Source of the DNA: Staphylococcus sp. IVB6181
GTDB lineage: Bacteria; Bacillota; Bacilli; Staphylococcales; Staphylococcaceae
DNA: 64,000 bases
NCBI RefSeq assembly: GCF_025561445.1
Contig: NZ_CP095096.1
Span: 1,343,822 to 1,407,821, forward strand
Direction: 5' to 3'
The notes beneath the pieces were generated by a model. That model had not been told where the DNA came from. It was given only the letters and a program-made list of their open reading frames with translations, and did not search any database. Both the position numbers and the translations under genes were made by a program. Shown one piece after another: positions 1 through 9,633 of the stretch (positions within the stretch are counted from its first letter, which is position 1; every line of letters begins with the position of its first letter).

Positions 1-1
1 T

Positions 2-115
2 TCAGGCTGGTTAGCTCATATCTTCGAACAATATAGAGATAACCGTATTATGAGACCGCGTGCACAATATATCGGCGAAACAAATCGTGAATATGTACCT
101 ATCGAAGATCGCTAA
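2..115 (+). CDS. citZ: Citrate synthase, C-terminal end (partial)
   Basis: The window opens inside a gene whose last 37 codons read through to a TAA at 113-115. The visible tail contains the segments HIFEQYRDNRIMRPRAQY and YVPIEDR, which match the C-terminus of bacterial type citrate synthases, the enzyme condensing acetyl-CoA and oxaloacetate at the entry of the TCA cycle. The next gene, 61 bases downstream, is icd, the usual citZ-icd arrangement of Bacillales. Only the tail is present, so the call rests on this short motif plus context. Confidence 0.85.
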   Translation, partial: SGWLAHIFEQYRDNRIMRPRAQYIGETNREYVPIEDR

Positions 116-176
116 TATTAAATAAAGAGACGACTTGGAATCATCACAATAATTTATATTAACGGAGGAATTTAGA

Positions 177-1442
177 ATGGCACCAGAAAAAATTGTAAAA
201 CAAGAAGACGGTTTATTAGTACCTAACAATCCTATCATCCCTTATATCATCGGCGATGGTATCGGACCAGATATTTGGAGAGCAGCAAGCCGCGTATTAG
301 ACGCTGCTGTTGAAAAAGCTTATAACGGCGAAAAACAAATTGAATGGAAAGAAATCTTAGCAGGTCAAAAAGCTTATGACGAAACAGGCGAATGGCTGCC
401 TCAAGAAACTTTAGATACAATTGAAGAATATCTTATCGCAATCAAAGGACCTTTAACAACACCAATCGGCGGAGGTATCCGTTCATTAAACGTAGCATTG
501 CGTCAAACATTAGACTTATATGCATGCTTACGTCCTGTACGTTGGTTCAAAGGTGTTCCATCACCAGTTAAACGTCCAGAAGATACTGACATGGTGATCT
601 TCCGTGAAAACACTGAAGATATTTATGCAGGTATCGAATTTAAAGAAGGTACACCAGAAGCTAAGAAATTAATCGATTTCTTACAAGATGAAATGGGTGC
701 TAAAAATATCCGCTTCCCAGAAACATCTGGTATCGGTGTAAAACCTGTATCTAAAGAAGGTACTGAACGTTTAGTACGTTCTGCAATCCAATATGCGATT
801 GATAACAACCGCAAATCAGTAACATTAGTACACAAAGGGAACATCATGAAGTTCACTGAAGGTGCTTTCAAACAATGGGGTTACGATTTAGCTGAAAATG
901 AATTCGGCGACAAAGTATTCACTTGGCAGCAATATGATCGCCTAGTTGAAGAAAAAGGCAAAGATGAAGCAAACAAAATCCAAGATCAAGCTGAAGCAGA
1001 CGGCAAAATCATCATCAAAGATTCAATTGCGGACATCTTCTTGCAACAAATCCTTACACGTCCAGCTGAATACGATGTAGTAGCAACTATGAACTTAAAT
1101 GGTGACTACATCTCAGATGCATTGGCTGCACAAGTCGGCGGTATCGGTATTGCACCAGGCGCAAACATCAACTACGATACTGGTCATGCTATCTTCGAAG
1201 CGACTCATGGTACAGCACCTAAATACGCTGACCAAGATAAAGTTAACCCTTCATCTGAATTATTAAGTGCAGTGTTAATGTTAGAACACTTAGGTTGGCA
1301 AGAAGCTGCTGACTTAATCACAGATTCAATTGAGAAAACAATTGCATCTAAAGTTGTAACATACGACTTTGCACGTATGATGGAAGGCGCTAAAGAAGTT
1401 AAAACTTCTGAATTCGCTGATGAGTTAATTAAAAACTTATAA
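177..1442 (+). CDS. icd: NADP-dependent isocitrate dehydrogenase
   Basis: The 421-residue product converts isocitrate to 2-oxoglutarate and CO2 with NADP reduction in the cytoplasm, the TCA step after aconitase. Visible signatures are the substrate-binding segment [10 protein letters not shown] (its Ser is the regulatory phosphorylation site in E. coli), [13 protein letters not shown], and the late metal and cofactor segment around ATMNLNGDY and [12 protein letters not shown]. Length is normal for the dimeric bacterial family. A clear ribosome site GGAGG lies 8 bases before the ATG. It follows citZ closely and ends in a strong terminator at 1461-1503, so citZ-icd form a unit separate from phoPR. 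Confidence 0.97.
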   Translation: MAPEKIVKQEDGLLVPNNPIIPYIIGDGIGPDIWRAASRVLDAAVEKAYNGEKQIEWKEILAGQKAYDETGEWLPQETLDTIEEYLIAIKGPLTTPIGGGIRSLNVALRQTLDLYACLRPVRWFKGVPSPVKRPEDTDMVIFRENTEDIYAGIEFKEGTPEAKKLIDFLQDEMGAKNIRFPETSGIGVKPVSKEGTERLVRSAIQYAIDNNRKSVTLVHKGNIMKFTEGAFKQWGYDLAENEFGDKVFTWQQYDRLVEEKGKDEANKIQDQAEADGKIIIKDSIADIFLQQILTRPAEYDVVATMNLNGDYISDALAAQVGGIGIAPGANINYDTGHAIFEATHGTAPKYADQDKVNPSSELLSAVLMLEHLGWQEAADLITDSIEKTIASKVVTYDFARMMEGAKEVKTSEFADELIKNL

Positions 1443-1460
1443 TCCATTCATAATAGATGG

Positions 1461-1503
1461 AAAGCTATACTGCTCTTTGGGGAGCGGTATAGCTTTTATT
1501 TTT
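1461..1503 (+). terminator. Intrinsic terminator after icd
   Basis: Inverted repeat AAAGCTATAC-T-GCTC / GAGC-G-GTATAGCTTT with a short TTTGGG loop and a following T-rich tract. It separates the citZ-icd unit from phoPR. Confidence 0.9.
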
Positions 1504-1524
1504 ACCTTTCAAATTATTTTGTTA

Positions 1525-1594
1525 TTAACCCAATGTTAAGATTGTGTAAAGTTAATACATAGTATGTTATCTTTATGAAAATATAAGTTATAAT
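1525..1594 (+). promoter_or_regulatory. phoP promoter with possible PhoP boxes
   Basis: A TATAAT -10 box is at 1589-1594 with a weak TTATCT 16 bases upstream. Further upstream lie hexamers TTAACC (1525), TTAAGA (1536) and the weaker TAAAGT (1547), spaced by 5 bases so that they repeat every 11 bp. This spacing resembles the TT(A/T/C)ACA PhoP boxes of Bacillus, which suggests autoregulation. The -10 box is seen; the PhoP boxes are inference. Confidence 0.4.
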
Positions 1595-1624
1595 TAGGTT
1601 GAAAAATACACAGGGGGTACTACC

Positions 1625-2341
1625 ATGACTCAGAAAATTTTAGTAGTCGATGATGAACAATCAATTGTAACGTTGCTGAAATATAATTTGGAAACAGCAG
1701 GTTATTTAGTAGAAGTGGCCTATGATGGAGAAGAAGCGCTCCAAAAATTAGACGCTGTTCAACCGGATTTGGTCGTATTAGATGTAATGCTGCCTAAATT
1801 AGACGGTATCGAAGTCTGCAAATCGATTCGTTCAGACAAAAATCTTGTTCCGATTTTAATGTTGACTGCGAAAGATGATGAATTTGACCGTGTTTTAGGT
1901 CTGGAATTAGGTGCAGATGACTATATGACAAAACCATTCTCTCCAAGAGAAGTCGTCGCACGTGTTAAAGCAATTTTACGCAGATCTAAACAAGTGCACA
2001 GCCAAAAAGAAGATGAAACAGATAACGAAGATGTTATTATAGGTTCAATCAAAATCAGACCTGAATATTTTGAAGTATATAAGAACAACGAATTATTAGA
2101 ATTAACCCCTAAAGAATTTGAGTTATTATTATATTTAATCGAGCGTCAAGGACGTGTGATTACAAGAGAGCATATGCTGAACTCTGTATGGAACTATGAA
2201 TTTACAGGAGATTCAAGAATTGTTGATGTGCACATCAGTCACTTAAGAGATAAATTAGAAGAAAATCCTAAGCAGCCGAAATTGATTAAAACTGTTCGTG
2301 GTTTAGGCTATAAATTAGAAAGACCGAAGTCAGCTAATTGA
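1625..2341 (+). CDS. phoP: PhoP response regulator (phosphate/alkaline phosphatase two-component system)
   Basis: This 238-residue OmpR/PhoB-type regulator has an N-terminal receiver domain (about residues 1-120) with the acidic pair DDE near residue 10, the phospho-acceptor Asp in LDVMLPKLDG and the conserved Lys in MTKPFSPRE, followed by a winged-helix DNA-binding domain ending in VRGLGYKLE. In Bacillales PhoP responds to phosphate limitation through its kinase PhoR. The ATG follows a strong CAGGGGG ribosome site. Its stop overlaps the TTG start of phoR in the four bases TTGA, which indicates translational coupling. Position after icd is as in other staphylococci. Confidence 0.95.
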   Translation: MTQKILVVDDEQSIVTLLKYNLETAGYLVEVAYDGEEALQKLDAVQPDLVVLDVMLPKLDGIEVCKSIRSDKNLVPILMLTAKDDEFDRVLGLELGADDYMTKPFSPREVVARVKAILRRSKQVHSQKEDETDNEDVIIGSIKIRPEYFEVYKNNELLELTPKEFELLLYLIERQGRVITREHMLNSVWNYEFTGDSRIVDVHISHLRDKLEENPKQPKLIKTVRGLGYKLERPKSAN

Positions 2342-4056
2342 AGTTCTACACACGCTTACTGCTTACGTTAGCCGTACTGATTATCTCTTGTCTCATTGCG
2401 TTAGGATTATTAATCAATCATGCGATTTACACGACTATCTCTCAAAGGGATGCGGAAAGTTTAAAGCATGATGCCGAACGCATCAATGAGTCATATGAAA
2501 AGCATCACGAACAGACCATCAAAGAATTTGCACATTTAAATAATTTTGCAGTATCCATACATAACAATGATGGAGGCAAAACATTATTTAAGGCAGGAAA
2601 TGATGTCCCGCCTAACAAGAACATCAATGTTGTCGGCAACCCGTCGAATCTTTTATACGATACGCATAAAGGCAACCACAGATTTACGTATAAGTTTATT
2701 GCAAATGATCATTTTGTCATCATTACAGGGTATAACAACGAGATTACGCAGCTTCAATTTGAAGCATGGAAATATATTGCGATTATCGGACTGTTTATTA
2801 TTGTACTTGTCTTTTTAATTGTCAGAAATATCAACCGTACGTATATCAGACCCATCAATGATGTGACATATGCGACGAAATTGCTTGCACAAGGGCATTA
2901 CCATATTCGTGTCCCTGAAAGCAATGTCAAAGAGACACGTGATTTATTCGTTACGACGAATGAGTTGGCACGCCGTTTGCAGAAAATGTATAACGAACAA
3001 AAGATTCAATCTAATCGTTTAAAAACAACACTTGAGAATATTCCAAGTTCTGTATTGATGATTGATAAGTATGGCAAGATTGTAATTGCGAACACTGCTT
3101 ATTATGATATGTTCAATCCGGAATCAAGTGTAGTAAACAAAAACTATAATAGAGTGATTAAGGGTAAACTTAATACGTTGATTATCGATGCATTCAAAAC
3201 TGAAAAAACGATCAATGATCAAGTTAAAATTTACTTGAACAATGTACATGAAAGATACTTTGATACAGTGTGTGTACCGATTTTGTCGCGCAAGAAAAAA
3301 AGACTTCAAGGCATGGTAGTTGTGCTCCATGATATTACCAGCTTGAAGAAACTTGAGAACTTGCGTCGCGAATTTGTCGCAAATGTATCGCACGAGTTGA
3401 AAACACCGATTACATCTATTAAAGGTTTTGCGGAAACGTTGATAGACGGTGCTAAAAATGATGAAACTACATTGGATGAATTCTTAAATATTATCTTGAA
3501 AGAGTCGAACCGCATTGAATCATTAGTGGAAGACTTGCTTGATTTGTCTCACATTGAGCAGCAGACAGAAATTACTACAGAGCCAGTTGATTTATCTGAA
3601 GTGACAAGAAATACTGTCAAAACGCTGTATACGAACGGCAAAAAGAAAAATATCACATTAGACACTGAAATCGAAGATTATGTCTTGATTGATGCACAAG
3701 AATCTAAAATTGCACAAGTTGTCGTGAATATCGTCAGCAATGCAATCAACTATTCGCCAAAAGACAGTGTTGTCCATGTGAGAGTGTACAAAGATAAAGA
3801 GAAATGTGTCCTAGAAGTGGAAGACTATGGTATTGGTATTGCGCCTGAAGATCAAAAGCATGTGTTTGAACGTTTCTATCGTGTAGACAAAGCACGCAGC
3901 CGAGATTCTGGCGGTACGGGTCTTGGTCTTTCTATCACAAAACACATTGTTGAGGCTTATCATGGCCGTATTCAAATTGAAAGTGAAGTCGGTGTCGGAA
4001 CAACGTTCAAAGTTATCTTTTTCGACAATAAAAATAAATCTAATAAAATCTCATAA
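2338..4056 (+). CDS. phoR: PhoR sensor histidine kinase
   Basis: The 572-residue membrane kinase that partners PhoP. Two hydrophobic segments (about residues 8-27 and 145-162) flank an extracytoplasmic sensor domain. HAMP-like and PAS-like regions follow, then the HisKA box NVSHELKTPITSIKGF with the phospho-accepting His, an N box NIVSNAINYSP, and G boxes DYGIGI and GGTGLGLSI. Translation starts at TTG inside the phoP stop region (TTGA overlap), so the two are coupled. A terminator follows directly at 4061, so phoPR is a two-gene operon. Whether it senses phosphate directly or wall teichoic acid intermediates, as proposed in B. subtilis, cannot be read from the sequence. Confidence 0.95.
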   Translation: MKFYTRLLLTLAVLIISCLIALGLLINHAIYTTISQRDAESLKHDAERINESYEKHHEQTIKEFAHLNNFAVSIHNNDGGKTLFKAGNDVPPNKNINVVGNPSNLLYDTHKGNHRFTYKFIANDHFVIITGYNNEITQLQFEAWKYIAIIGLFIIVLVFLIVRNINRTYIRPINDVTYATKLLAQGHYHIRVPESNVKETRDLFVTTNELARRLQKMYNEQKIQSNRLKTTLENIPSSVLMIDKYGKIVIANTAYYDMFNPESSVVNKNYNRVIKGKLNTLIIDAFKTEKTINDQVKIYLNNVHERYFDTVCVPILSRKKKRLQGMVVVLHDITSLKKLENLRREFVANVSHELKTPITSIKGFAETLIDGAKNDETTLDEFLNIILKESNRIESLVEDLLDLSHIEQQTEITTEPVDLSEVTRNTVKTLYTNGKKKNITLDTEIEDYVLIDAQESKIAQVVVNIVSNAINYSPKDSVVHVRVYKDKEKCVLEVEDYGIGIAPEDQKHVFERFYRVDKARSRDSGGTGLGLSITKHIVEAYHGRIQIESEVGVGTTFKVIFFDNKNKSNKIS

Positions 4057-4060
4057 TCTT

Positions 4061-4091
4061 TGCGCCGGATGAATTTCCGGCGCTATTTTTA
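4061..4091 (+). terminator. Intrinsic terminator after phoR
   Basis: Perfect GCGCCGG / CCGGCGC stem with loop ATGAATTT, then a T-rich run. Confidence 0.9.
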
Positions 4092-4148
4092 TGAGTGGCA
4101 TACAGACATATGATAAAATAGAACCAAACCAATTCTGGAGGTTATAGT

Positions 4149-6779
4149 GTGGAAAAATTAGTGTTAATTGATGGAAATAGTTTAAGTTTCCGTGCATTTT
4201 ATGCATTGCCTCTATTAACGAATCGCGCTGGAATTCATACAAATGCGACTTATGGATTTGCGATGTTATTAGAAAAAATTATCAAAGAAGAAAATCCGAC
4301 GCATTTCTTAGTCGCGTTTGATGCGGGCAAAACAACATTCAGACATCAAACATATGGTGATTACAAAGGCGGAAGACAAAAGACGCCACCAGAATTAAGC
4401 GAACAGTTCCCGCTGATTAGACAACTTTTAGATGCTTATCATATTAAACATTATGAGTTAGAAAATTATGAAGCCGATGATATTATCGGTACATTAAGCA
4501 AAGCCGCTGATGAAGCAGGGATGCAGACGATTATTGTAACAGGCGATCGCGACTTAACGCAGCTTGCGACAGATAATGTAACCATTTATTATACGAAAAA
4601 AGGTGTAACAGATGTGGACCACTATACACCTGAATTTATTGCTGAAAAATATAATGGACTTAAACCGTCTCAAATTATTGATATGAAAGGTTTAATGGGT
4701 GATACATCAGATAATATTCCTGGTATTGCAGGTGTAGGAGAAAAAACAGCGATCAAATTATTGAATCAATTTGATTCTGTTGAAAATCTTTACGACCATT
4801 TGGATGAAGTGTCCGGCAAGAAGTTAAAAGAAAAACTTGAAAACGGGCATGAAGATGCATTAATGAGTAAACAGTTAGCCACTATTAATGTAGAGAGCCC
4901 GATTGAAGTTTCATTGAAAGATACGAAACGACCTGAAGATACAGATCAAACACAAAAAATCGAACTATTTAAAGAATTAGATTTTAAACAAATGCTGAAT
5001 CAAATCGATGTGGATGCTGATGTTGAAAGTGAAAGTGCAAAAGAATATAAATTAGAAACAGATTTTGATGCTATCGACTTTGATCAATTAGACGCTGCTG
5101 CGATTCATTTTGAAGTGGATGAGGGCGACTATTTAACAGCAGATATTTTAAAATTCGGTCTGCATACAGATGACCATTATGTGGTGATTGACGGATCAGA
5201 AGTAACACAACACTCTGCACTTGTTCAATGGTTAGAAAATAAAGATACGAAAAAATATGTCTATGATGCGAAAAAAACGTATGCAGAAGCACATCGTTTG
5301 AATATTGATATTCAAAACATTACCTTTGATATTATGCTTGCAAGCTACATTTTAGATCCATCGCGTTCGATTGATGATGTACATTCAGTAGTCAGCCAAT
5401 ATGGACAAAATTATGTGGCTGAAGCGGTACATGTATACGGCAAAGGACGCAAACGCCAAATTCCAGAGGATGAAGTCCTTAATCCTTATATAGCGGCGAT
5501 ATTAGATGCTGTTAATCAATGTGTGCCGATTATGCATGACCAATTAAAAGAATACAATCAACTAGATTTATTCAAAGACTTAGAACTGCCATTAGCACGT
5601 ATTTTAGGCAAAATGGAAGAACTGGGTGTTTATACGGACGTTGAAGAACTTAAAGAGATGGAAAGCGAAATTCAAGGCAAACTTGATACATTGATTGCAT
5701 GTATTCATGAAGCAGCCGGCGAATCATTTAATTTAAACTCGCCGAAACAGCTGGGTGTGGTCTTGTTTGAAAAGTTAGAACTGCCTGTTATTAAAAAGAC
5801 AAAGACAGGTTATTCTACTGCCGTAGATGTACTTGAACAGTTACAAGGCGAACATCCGATTATTGAAGATATTTTAGAATATCGCCAACTCTCAAAACTG
5901 CAATCAACGTATGTTGAAGGCTTGCAAAAAGTAATACAAGACGATAATCGTATTCATACACACTTTAACCAAACACTCGCACAAACAGGACGACTGTCTT
6001 CAGTTGATCCTAACTTGCAGAACATTCCTGTTCGTTTAGAAGAAGGCAGACGTATCAGAAAAGCATTTAAACCTGCAGAATCAGGCAATGTGATACTATC
6101 TGCGGACTACTCTCAAATCGAATTACGTGTATTAGCACACATTACTGAAGATGAAAGTATGATGAAAGCATTCAGAGAAGGACATGACATTCATACTGCA
6201 ACAGCGATGAAAGTCTTTAATGTCGAAGCGGATGACGTTGATGGTTTAATGCGCAGACAAGCTAAAGCAGTCAACTTCGGAATTGTTTATGGTATCAGTG
6301 ATTATGGTCTCAGCCAAAGCTTAGGAATCACAAGAAAAGCTGCTAAACAATTTATTGATGACTATTTAGACAGTCTCCCTGGTGTGAAACAATATATGAG
6401 CGATATTGTTAAAGATGCGAAAGCAAAAGGATACGTAGAAACATTGCTGCATCGACGCAGATATATTCCTGATATTACAAGCCGTAATTTCAACCGACGC
6501 AGTTTCGCAGAGCGTACAGCCATGAATACACCGATTCAAGGCAGTGCTGCAGATATTATCAAACTTGCAATGGTCAATTATGACAAAGCAATTCAAGAAA
6601 CAGAATTTAATGCGCATTTATTATTACAAGTACACGATGAGTTGATCTTTGAATTGCCTGAAAGCGAAGTTGAAGCGTTCAGTGCCTTTATCGAAGAAAT
6701 TATGGATAATGCGATAGAACTTGAAGTTCCTTTACAAGTAGATACGAATTACGGACCTACTTGGTATGATGCAAAATAG
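4149..6779 (+). CDS. polA: DNA polymerase I
   Basis: This 876-residue repair and Okazaki-fragment-processing polymerase has an N-terminal 5'-nuclease (FEN-like) domain of about 290 residues, with acidic clusters such as YEADDIIGT and VTGDRDLTQL and the helix-hairpin-helix segment GVGEKTAIKLL. A middle region corresponds to the 3'-5' exonuclease fold, and the C-terminal family A polymerase carries motif A DYSQIELRVLAHI, motif B RRQAKAVNFGIVYGIS and motif C VHDELIFE. The middle domain reads HFEVDEGDY where active enzymes have an F-D-T-E segment, so proofreading is probably lost, as in Bacillus Pol I. The start is GTG after TGGAGGT. fpg follows 15 bases later, a polA-fpg-coaE repair and metabolism operon. 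Confidence 0.96.
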   Translation: MEKLVLIDGNSLSFRAFYALPLLTNRAGIHTNATYGFAMLLEKIIKEENPTHFLVAFDAGKTTFRHQTYGDYKGGRQKTPPELSEQFPLIRQLLDAYHIKHYELENYEADDIIGTLSKAADEAGMQTIIVTGDRDLTQLATDNVTIYYTKKGVTDVDHYTPEFIAEKYNGLKPSQIIDMKGLMGDTSDNIPGIAGVGEKTAIKLLNQFDSVENLYDHLDEVSGKKLKEKLENGHEDALMSKQLATINVESPIEVSLKDTKRPEDTDQTQKIELFKELDFKQMLNQIDVDADVESESAKEYKLETDFDAIDFDQLDAAAIHFEVDEGDYLTADILKFGLHTDDHYVVIDGSEVTQHSALVQWLENKDTKKYVYDAKKTYAEAHRLNIDIQNITFDIMLASYILDPSRSIDDVHSVVSQYGQNYVAEAVHVYGKGRKRQIPEDEVLNPYIAAILDAVNQCVPIMHDQLKEYNQLDLFKDLELPLARILGKMEELGVYTDVEELKEMESEIQGKLDTLIACIHEAAGESFNLNSPKQLGVVLFEKLELPVIKKTKTGYSTAVDVLEQLQGEHPIIEDILEYRQLSKLQSTYVEGLQKVIQDDNRIHTHFNQTLAQTGRLSSVDPNLQNIPVRLEEGRRIRKAFKPAESGNVILSADYSQIELRVLAHITEDESMMKAFREGHDIHTATAMKVFNVEADDVDGLMRRQAKAVNFGIVYGISDYGLSQSLGITRKAAKQFIDDYLDSLPGVKQYMSDIVKDAKAKGYVETLLHRRRYIPDITSRNFNRRSFAERTAMNTPIQGSAADIIKLAMVNYDKAIQETEFNAHLLLQVHDELIFELPESEVEAFSAFIEEIMDNAIELEVPLQVDTNYGPTWYDAK

Positions 6780-6794
6780 AAAGAGGGTACAAGA

Positions 6795-7667
6795 TTGCCG
6801 GAATTACCAGAAGTTGAACACGTAAAAAGAGGAATAGAGCCTTTTGTGGTGAATCAAACCATAGAAGATGTAGTATTCTCTGATAAAGTTATAACGGGAA
6901 AGAAAGAGAACAGAGATACAATTATTAAACAAATGGACTTATCCATGTTTAAAAATCGTACAAAAGGATATAAAATTACACGTGTAGAACGTAGAAGCAA
7001 ATATATCCTTCTCTATTTGGAAAATTATAGCGACCGCAGAGTAATTGTCAGTCATTTAGGTATGACTGGCGGTTATTTTGTGGTGAATCATTTAGATGAG
7101 ATTATTGTACCGAATTACAAAAAACACTGGCATGTCAATTTTAAGTTGAGTAGTGGCAAGCAATTGATTTTTTCAGATATCAGACGGTTCGGTGAAATCA
7201 GAAATGTAGATGACATTACGGCATATGCTTCATATAAAGATATGGCACCTGAACCTTTTGATGAAAATGCGTTTGCACATTACCAACAACAGTTAAAATT
7301 GGGTAAATATAAGAATAAACCGATTAAACAGGTCATATTGGATCATAAAGTCATAGCAGGCTGCGGCAACATTTATGCTTGCGAAGCTTTATTCAATGCG
7401 CGTATTCATCCTAAACGCACGGTACAATCTTTAAGTCAAAAAGAACAGCAGCGTGTGTTTGAAGCAGTCGTGGATGTTTTAGCATTAGGCATTGAACAAG
7501 GCGGTACAAGTATATCTGATTATCGCCACGCAGACGGAAAGACCGGCCATATGCAAGATTACTTGAATGTATATAAGAAAAAGGTATGTCCGGTATGTAA
7601 TGGTCCGATTGAAACAGAAGTGATTGCAGGAAGAAACAGTCACTTTTGTCCAAACTGTCAAAAATAA
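6795..7667 (+). CDS. mutM: Formamidopyrimidine-DNA glycosylase (Fpg/MutM)
   Basis: The 290-residue base-excision repair enzyme removes 8-oxoguanine and ring-opened purines and nicks the abasic site. The mature N-terminus PELPEVE carries the catalytic Pro and Glu after removal of Met. The C-terminus has the zinc finger C-x2-C-x16-C-x2-C (CPVCNG ... FCPNC), and QGGTSISDYRHADG is the preceding DNA-binding region. The start is TTG, fixed by the invariant MPELPEVE. It sits 15 bases after polA and just before coaE, consistent with cotranscription. Confidence 0.96.
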   Translation: MPELPEVEHVKRGIEPFVVNQTIEDVVFSDKVITGKKENRDTIIKQMDLSMFKNRTKGYKITRVERRSKYILLYLENYSDRRVIVSHLGMTGGYFVVNHLDEIIVPNYKKHWHVNFKLSSGKQLIFSDIRRFGEIRNVDDITAYASYKDMAPEPFDENAFAHYQQQLKLGKYKNKPIKQVILDHKVIAGCGNIYACEALFNARIHPKRTVQSLSQKEQQRVFEAVVDVLALGIEQGGTSISDYRHADGKTGHMQDYLNVYKKKVCPVCNGPIETEVIAGRNSHFCPNCQK

Positions 7668-7691
7668 ATTGTGAACGAGGGAGATTTTAAT

Positions 7692-8306
7692 ATGCAAAAG
7701 GTAATAGGTCTAACTGGCGGAATCGGAACTGGAAAATCTACTGTTTCCGAGTTGTTAGCAGTACACGGCTTTAAAATTGTAGATGCTGATATTGCGGCGA
7801 GAGAAGCGGTAGAAAAAGGTTCTGAAGGTTTAGAACAAGTCCGCCGAACTTTCGGAGATGAAGCAATAGATGAAAATGGCGAAATGAATCGTAAATACGT
7901 GGGCGAAATTGTGTTTAACGATGACAAAAAGCGCGAAGAACTCAACCATATCATTCATCCGATTGTGAGAGAATTGATGGAAAAACAAAAAGAAGCATAT
8001 CTGGAACAAGGCTATAATGTCATCATGGATATTCCGTTGTTATTTGAAAATAATTTGCAAGATACTGTAGATGAAACTTGGCTGGTATATGCTTCTGAGA
8101 GTATTCAAGTGGAACGTTTAATGGAACGTAATGATTTAACACAAGAGGAAGCCAAAGCACGTGTTTACAGTCAGATTTCAATAGACAAAAAACGCCGCAT
8201 GGCTGATCATGTGATTGATAATCGCGGTACACTATTGGAATTAAAACAAAACCTAGAAGCATTGCTTGTACAAGAAGGCTATATTAAGAGCTCTGAAGAG
8301 GTTTAA
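7692..8306 (+). CDS. coaE: Dephospho-CoA kinase
   Basis: The 204-residue P-loop kinase phosphorylates the 3'-OH of dephospho-CoA, the last step of coenzyme A synthesis. The Walker A motif GGIGTGKST is at residues 8-16. Further signatures are [10 protein letters not shown] and DIPLLFEN. The ATG at 7692 is preferred because GAGGGAG lies 8 bases upstream; an in-frame GTG at 7671 has no such signal and would add seven residues. It is the last gene of the polA-fpg-coaE run and is followed by a terminator. Confidence 0.95.
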   Translation: MQKVIGLTGGIGTGKSTVSELLAVHGFKIVDADIAAREAVEKGSEGLEQVRRTFGDEAIDENGEMNRKYVGEIVFNDDKKREELNHIIHPIVRELMEKQKEAYLEQGYNVIMDIPLLFENNLQDTVDETWLVYASESIQVERLMERNDLTQEEAKARVYSQISIDKKRRMADHVIDNRGTLLELKQNLEALLVQEGYIKSSEEV

Positions 8307-8340
8307 TTCAGTTTCAATAACAATGTAAATATGAAATCAA

Positions 8341-8374
8341 AAATTGCTTATCATTAATGATAAGTAATTTTTTT
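8341..8374 (+). terminator. Intrinsic terminator after coaE
   Basis: A 13-bp stem with loop TTAA (AAATTGCTTATCA / TGATAAGTAATTT, one G-U pair) and a T7 tract. Confidence 0.85.
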
Positions 8375-8384
8375 GTTAATTTTG

Positions 8385-8421
8385 ATAAAACGCTTTCATT
8401 TTTACGTAAATATGCTATACT
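8385..8421 (+). promoter_or_regulatory. gapB promoter with a degenerate cre-like site
   Basis: TATACT at 8416-8421 is a good -10 with a weak CTTTCA 17 bases upstream. ATAAAACGCTTTCA at 8385-8398 matches the AA-N-CG-N4-CA core of a catabolite-responsive element but not its first two bases. Overlap with the -35 would suit repression of this gluconeogenic gene on sugar by CcpA. The -10 is seen; the operator is inference. Confidence 0.35.
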
Positions 8422-8466
8422 TATTCCATAAAGTATAACACATATAAAAATCGAGGGGTGCTTTTT

Positions 8467-9489
8467 ATGACAACGAATATTGCAATTAATGGAATGGGAC
8501 GCATTGGACGCATGGTTTTGCGTATTGCTTCTAAAAATGATGACTTAAATGTGGTAGCAATCAATGCGAGTTATCCTCCAGAAACAATTGCACATTTAGT
8601 AAAATACGATACAACACATGGAAAATATGACGGTGAAGTTGAACCGACAGAAAATGGTATTCGTATTGATGGTCATGATATTAAATTAGTTTCAGATCGT
8701 AATCCAGAAAATTTACCTTGGAAAGATTTAAATATTGACATTGTCATAGAAGCAACAGGAAAATTCAATCATGGCGACAAAGCAGATGCGCACATTAAAG
8801 CAGGTGCTAAAAAAGTATTATTAACAGGTCCTTCAAAAGGCGGCCATGTACAAATGGTTGTTAAAGGTGTAAACAACGAAGACTTAGATGTTGAAGAATA
8901 CGACATCTTCAGTAATGCTTCTTGTACAACAAACTGTATCGGTCCAGTAGCTAAAGTATTAAACGACAGCTTCGGAATTGAAAATGGTTTAATGACAACT
9001 GTTCACGCGATTACAAACGACCAAAAGAATATTGATAATCCGCACAAAGATTTACGTCGTGCGCGTTCATGCAACGAAAGTATTATCCCGACTTCAACAG
9101 GTGCAGCAAAGGCATTGAAAGAAGTTTTACCTGAATTAGAAGGTAAATTGCATGGTATGGCATTACGTGTGCCGACTAAAAACGTTTCACTTGTTGACTT
9201 AGTTGTAGACTTAAAACAAGATGTTACAGCTGAAGAAGTTAACAAAGCATTTGAAGATGCTGATTTAGACGGTGTATTAGCAGTTTCAGACGAACCGTTA
9301 GTATCAGTAGACTTCAATACAAACCCTAACTCAGCAATCGTTGATTCAATGTCAACACTTGTTATGGACGACAAGAAAGTTAAAGTTATCGCTTGGTACG
9401 ATAATGAGTGGGGTTATTCAAACCGTGTCGTTGATATTGCAGTTCAAATTGGTGAATTGTTAAAGACTAAAGAAACAGCAACAGCTTAA
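8467..9489 (+). CDS. gapB: Glyceraldehyde-3-phosphate dehydrogenase, gluconeogenic type (GapB)
   Basis: The 340-residue enzyme has the Rossmann motif NGMGRIGRM at its N-terminus, the catalytic Cys in ASCTTNC, and the C-terminal WYDNEWGYSNR. Its separate location near coaE and nrdR, away from pgk-tpi, matches the second staphylococcal and Bacillus GAPDH (GapB), which works with NADP in the direction of gluconeogenesis. The glycolytic isoenzyme would be elsewhere. ATG at 8467 is chosen over an in-frame GTG at 8458 because GAGGGG lies at the right distance only for the ATG. It is monocistronic, with its own promoter and a strong terminator. Confidence 0.93.
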   Translation: MTTNIAINGMGRIGRMVLRIASKNDDLNVVAINASYPPETIAHLVKYDTTHGKYDGEVEPTENGIRIDGHDIKLVSDRNPENLPWKDLNIDIVIEATGKFNHGDKADAHIKAGAKKVLLTGPSKGGHVQMVVKGVNNEDLDVEEYDIFSNASCTTNCIGPVAKVLNDSFGIENGLMTTVHAITNDQKNIDNPHKDLRRARSCNESIIPTSTGAAKALKEVLPELEGKLHGMALRVPTKNVSLVDLVVDLKQDVTAEEVNKAFEDADLDGVLAVSDEPLVSVDFNTNPNSAIVDSMSTLVMDDKKVKVIAWYDNEWGYSNRVVDIAVQIGELLKTKETATA

Positions 9490-9514
9490 TTGATACTGCT
9501 GTCATAAATTTTTG

Positions 9515-9556
9515 ACCAGTTAATTGGAAGTAGGGCTCCAATTAACTGGTTTTTTC
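9515..9556 (+). terminator. Intrinsic terminator after gapB
   Basis: Perfect CCAGTTAATTGGA / TCCAATTAACTGG stem with loop AGTAGGGC and a TTTTTT tail. Confidence 0.93.
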
Positions 9557-9576
9557 ATGTCTTAGTTTCCTTTCTT

Positions 9577-9603
9577 TTGTGACAACAATTTTTATAGTAT
9601 AAT
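9577..9603 (+). promoter_or_regulatory. nrdR promoter
   Basis: TTGTGA (9577) and a consensus TATAAT (9598-9603) with a short 15-base spacer, 30 bases before nrdR. Confidence 0.55.
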
Positions 9604-9633
9604 AGGCCTAATCAATAAAAGAGGTGAAAATGA

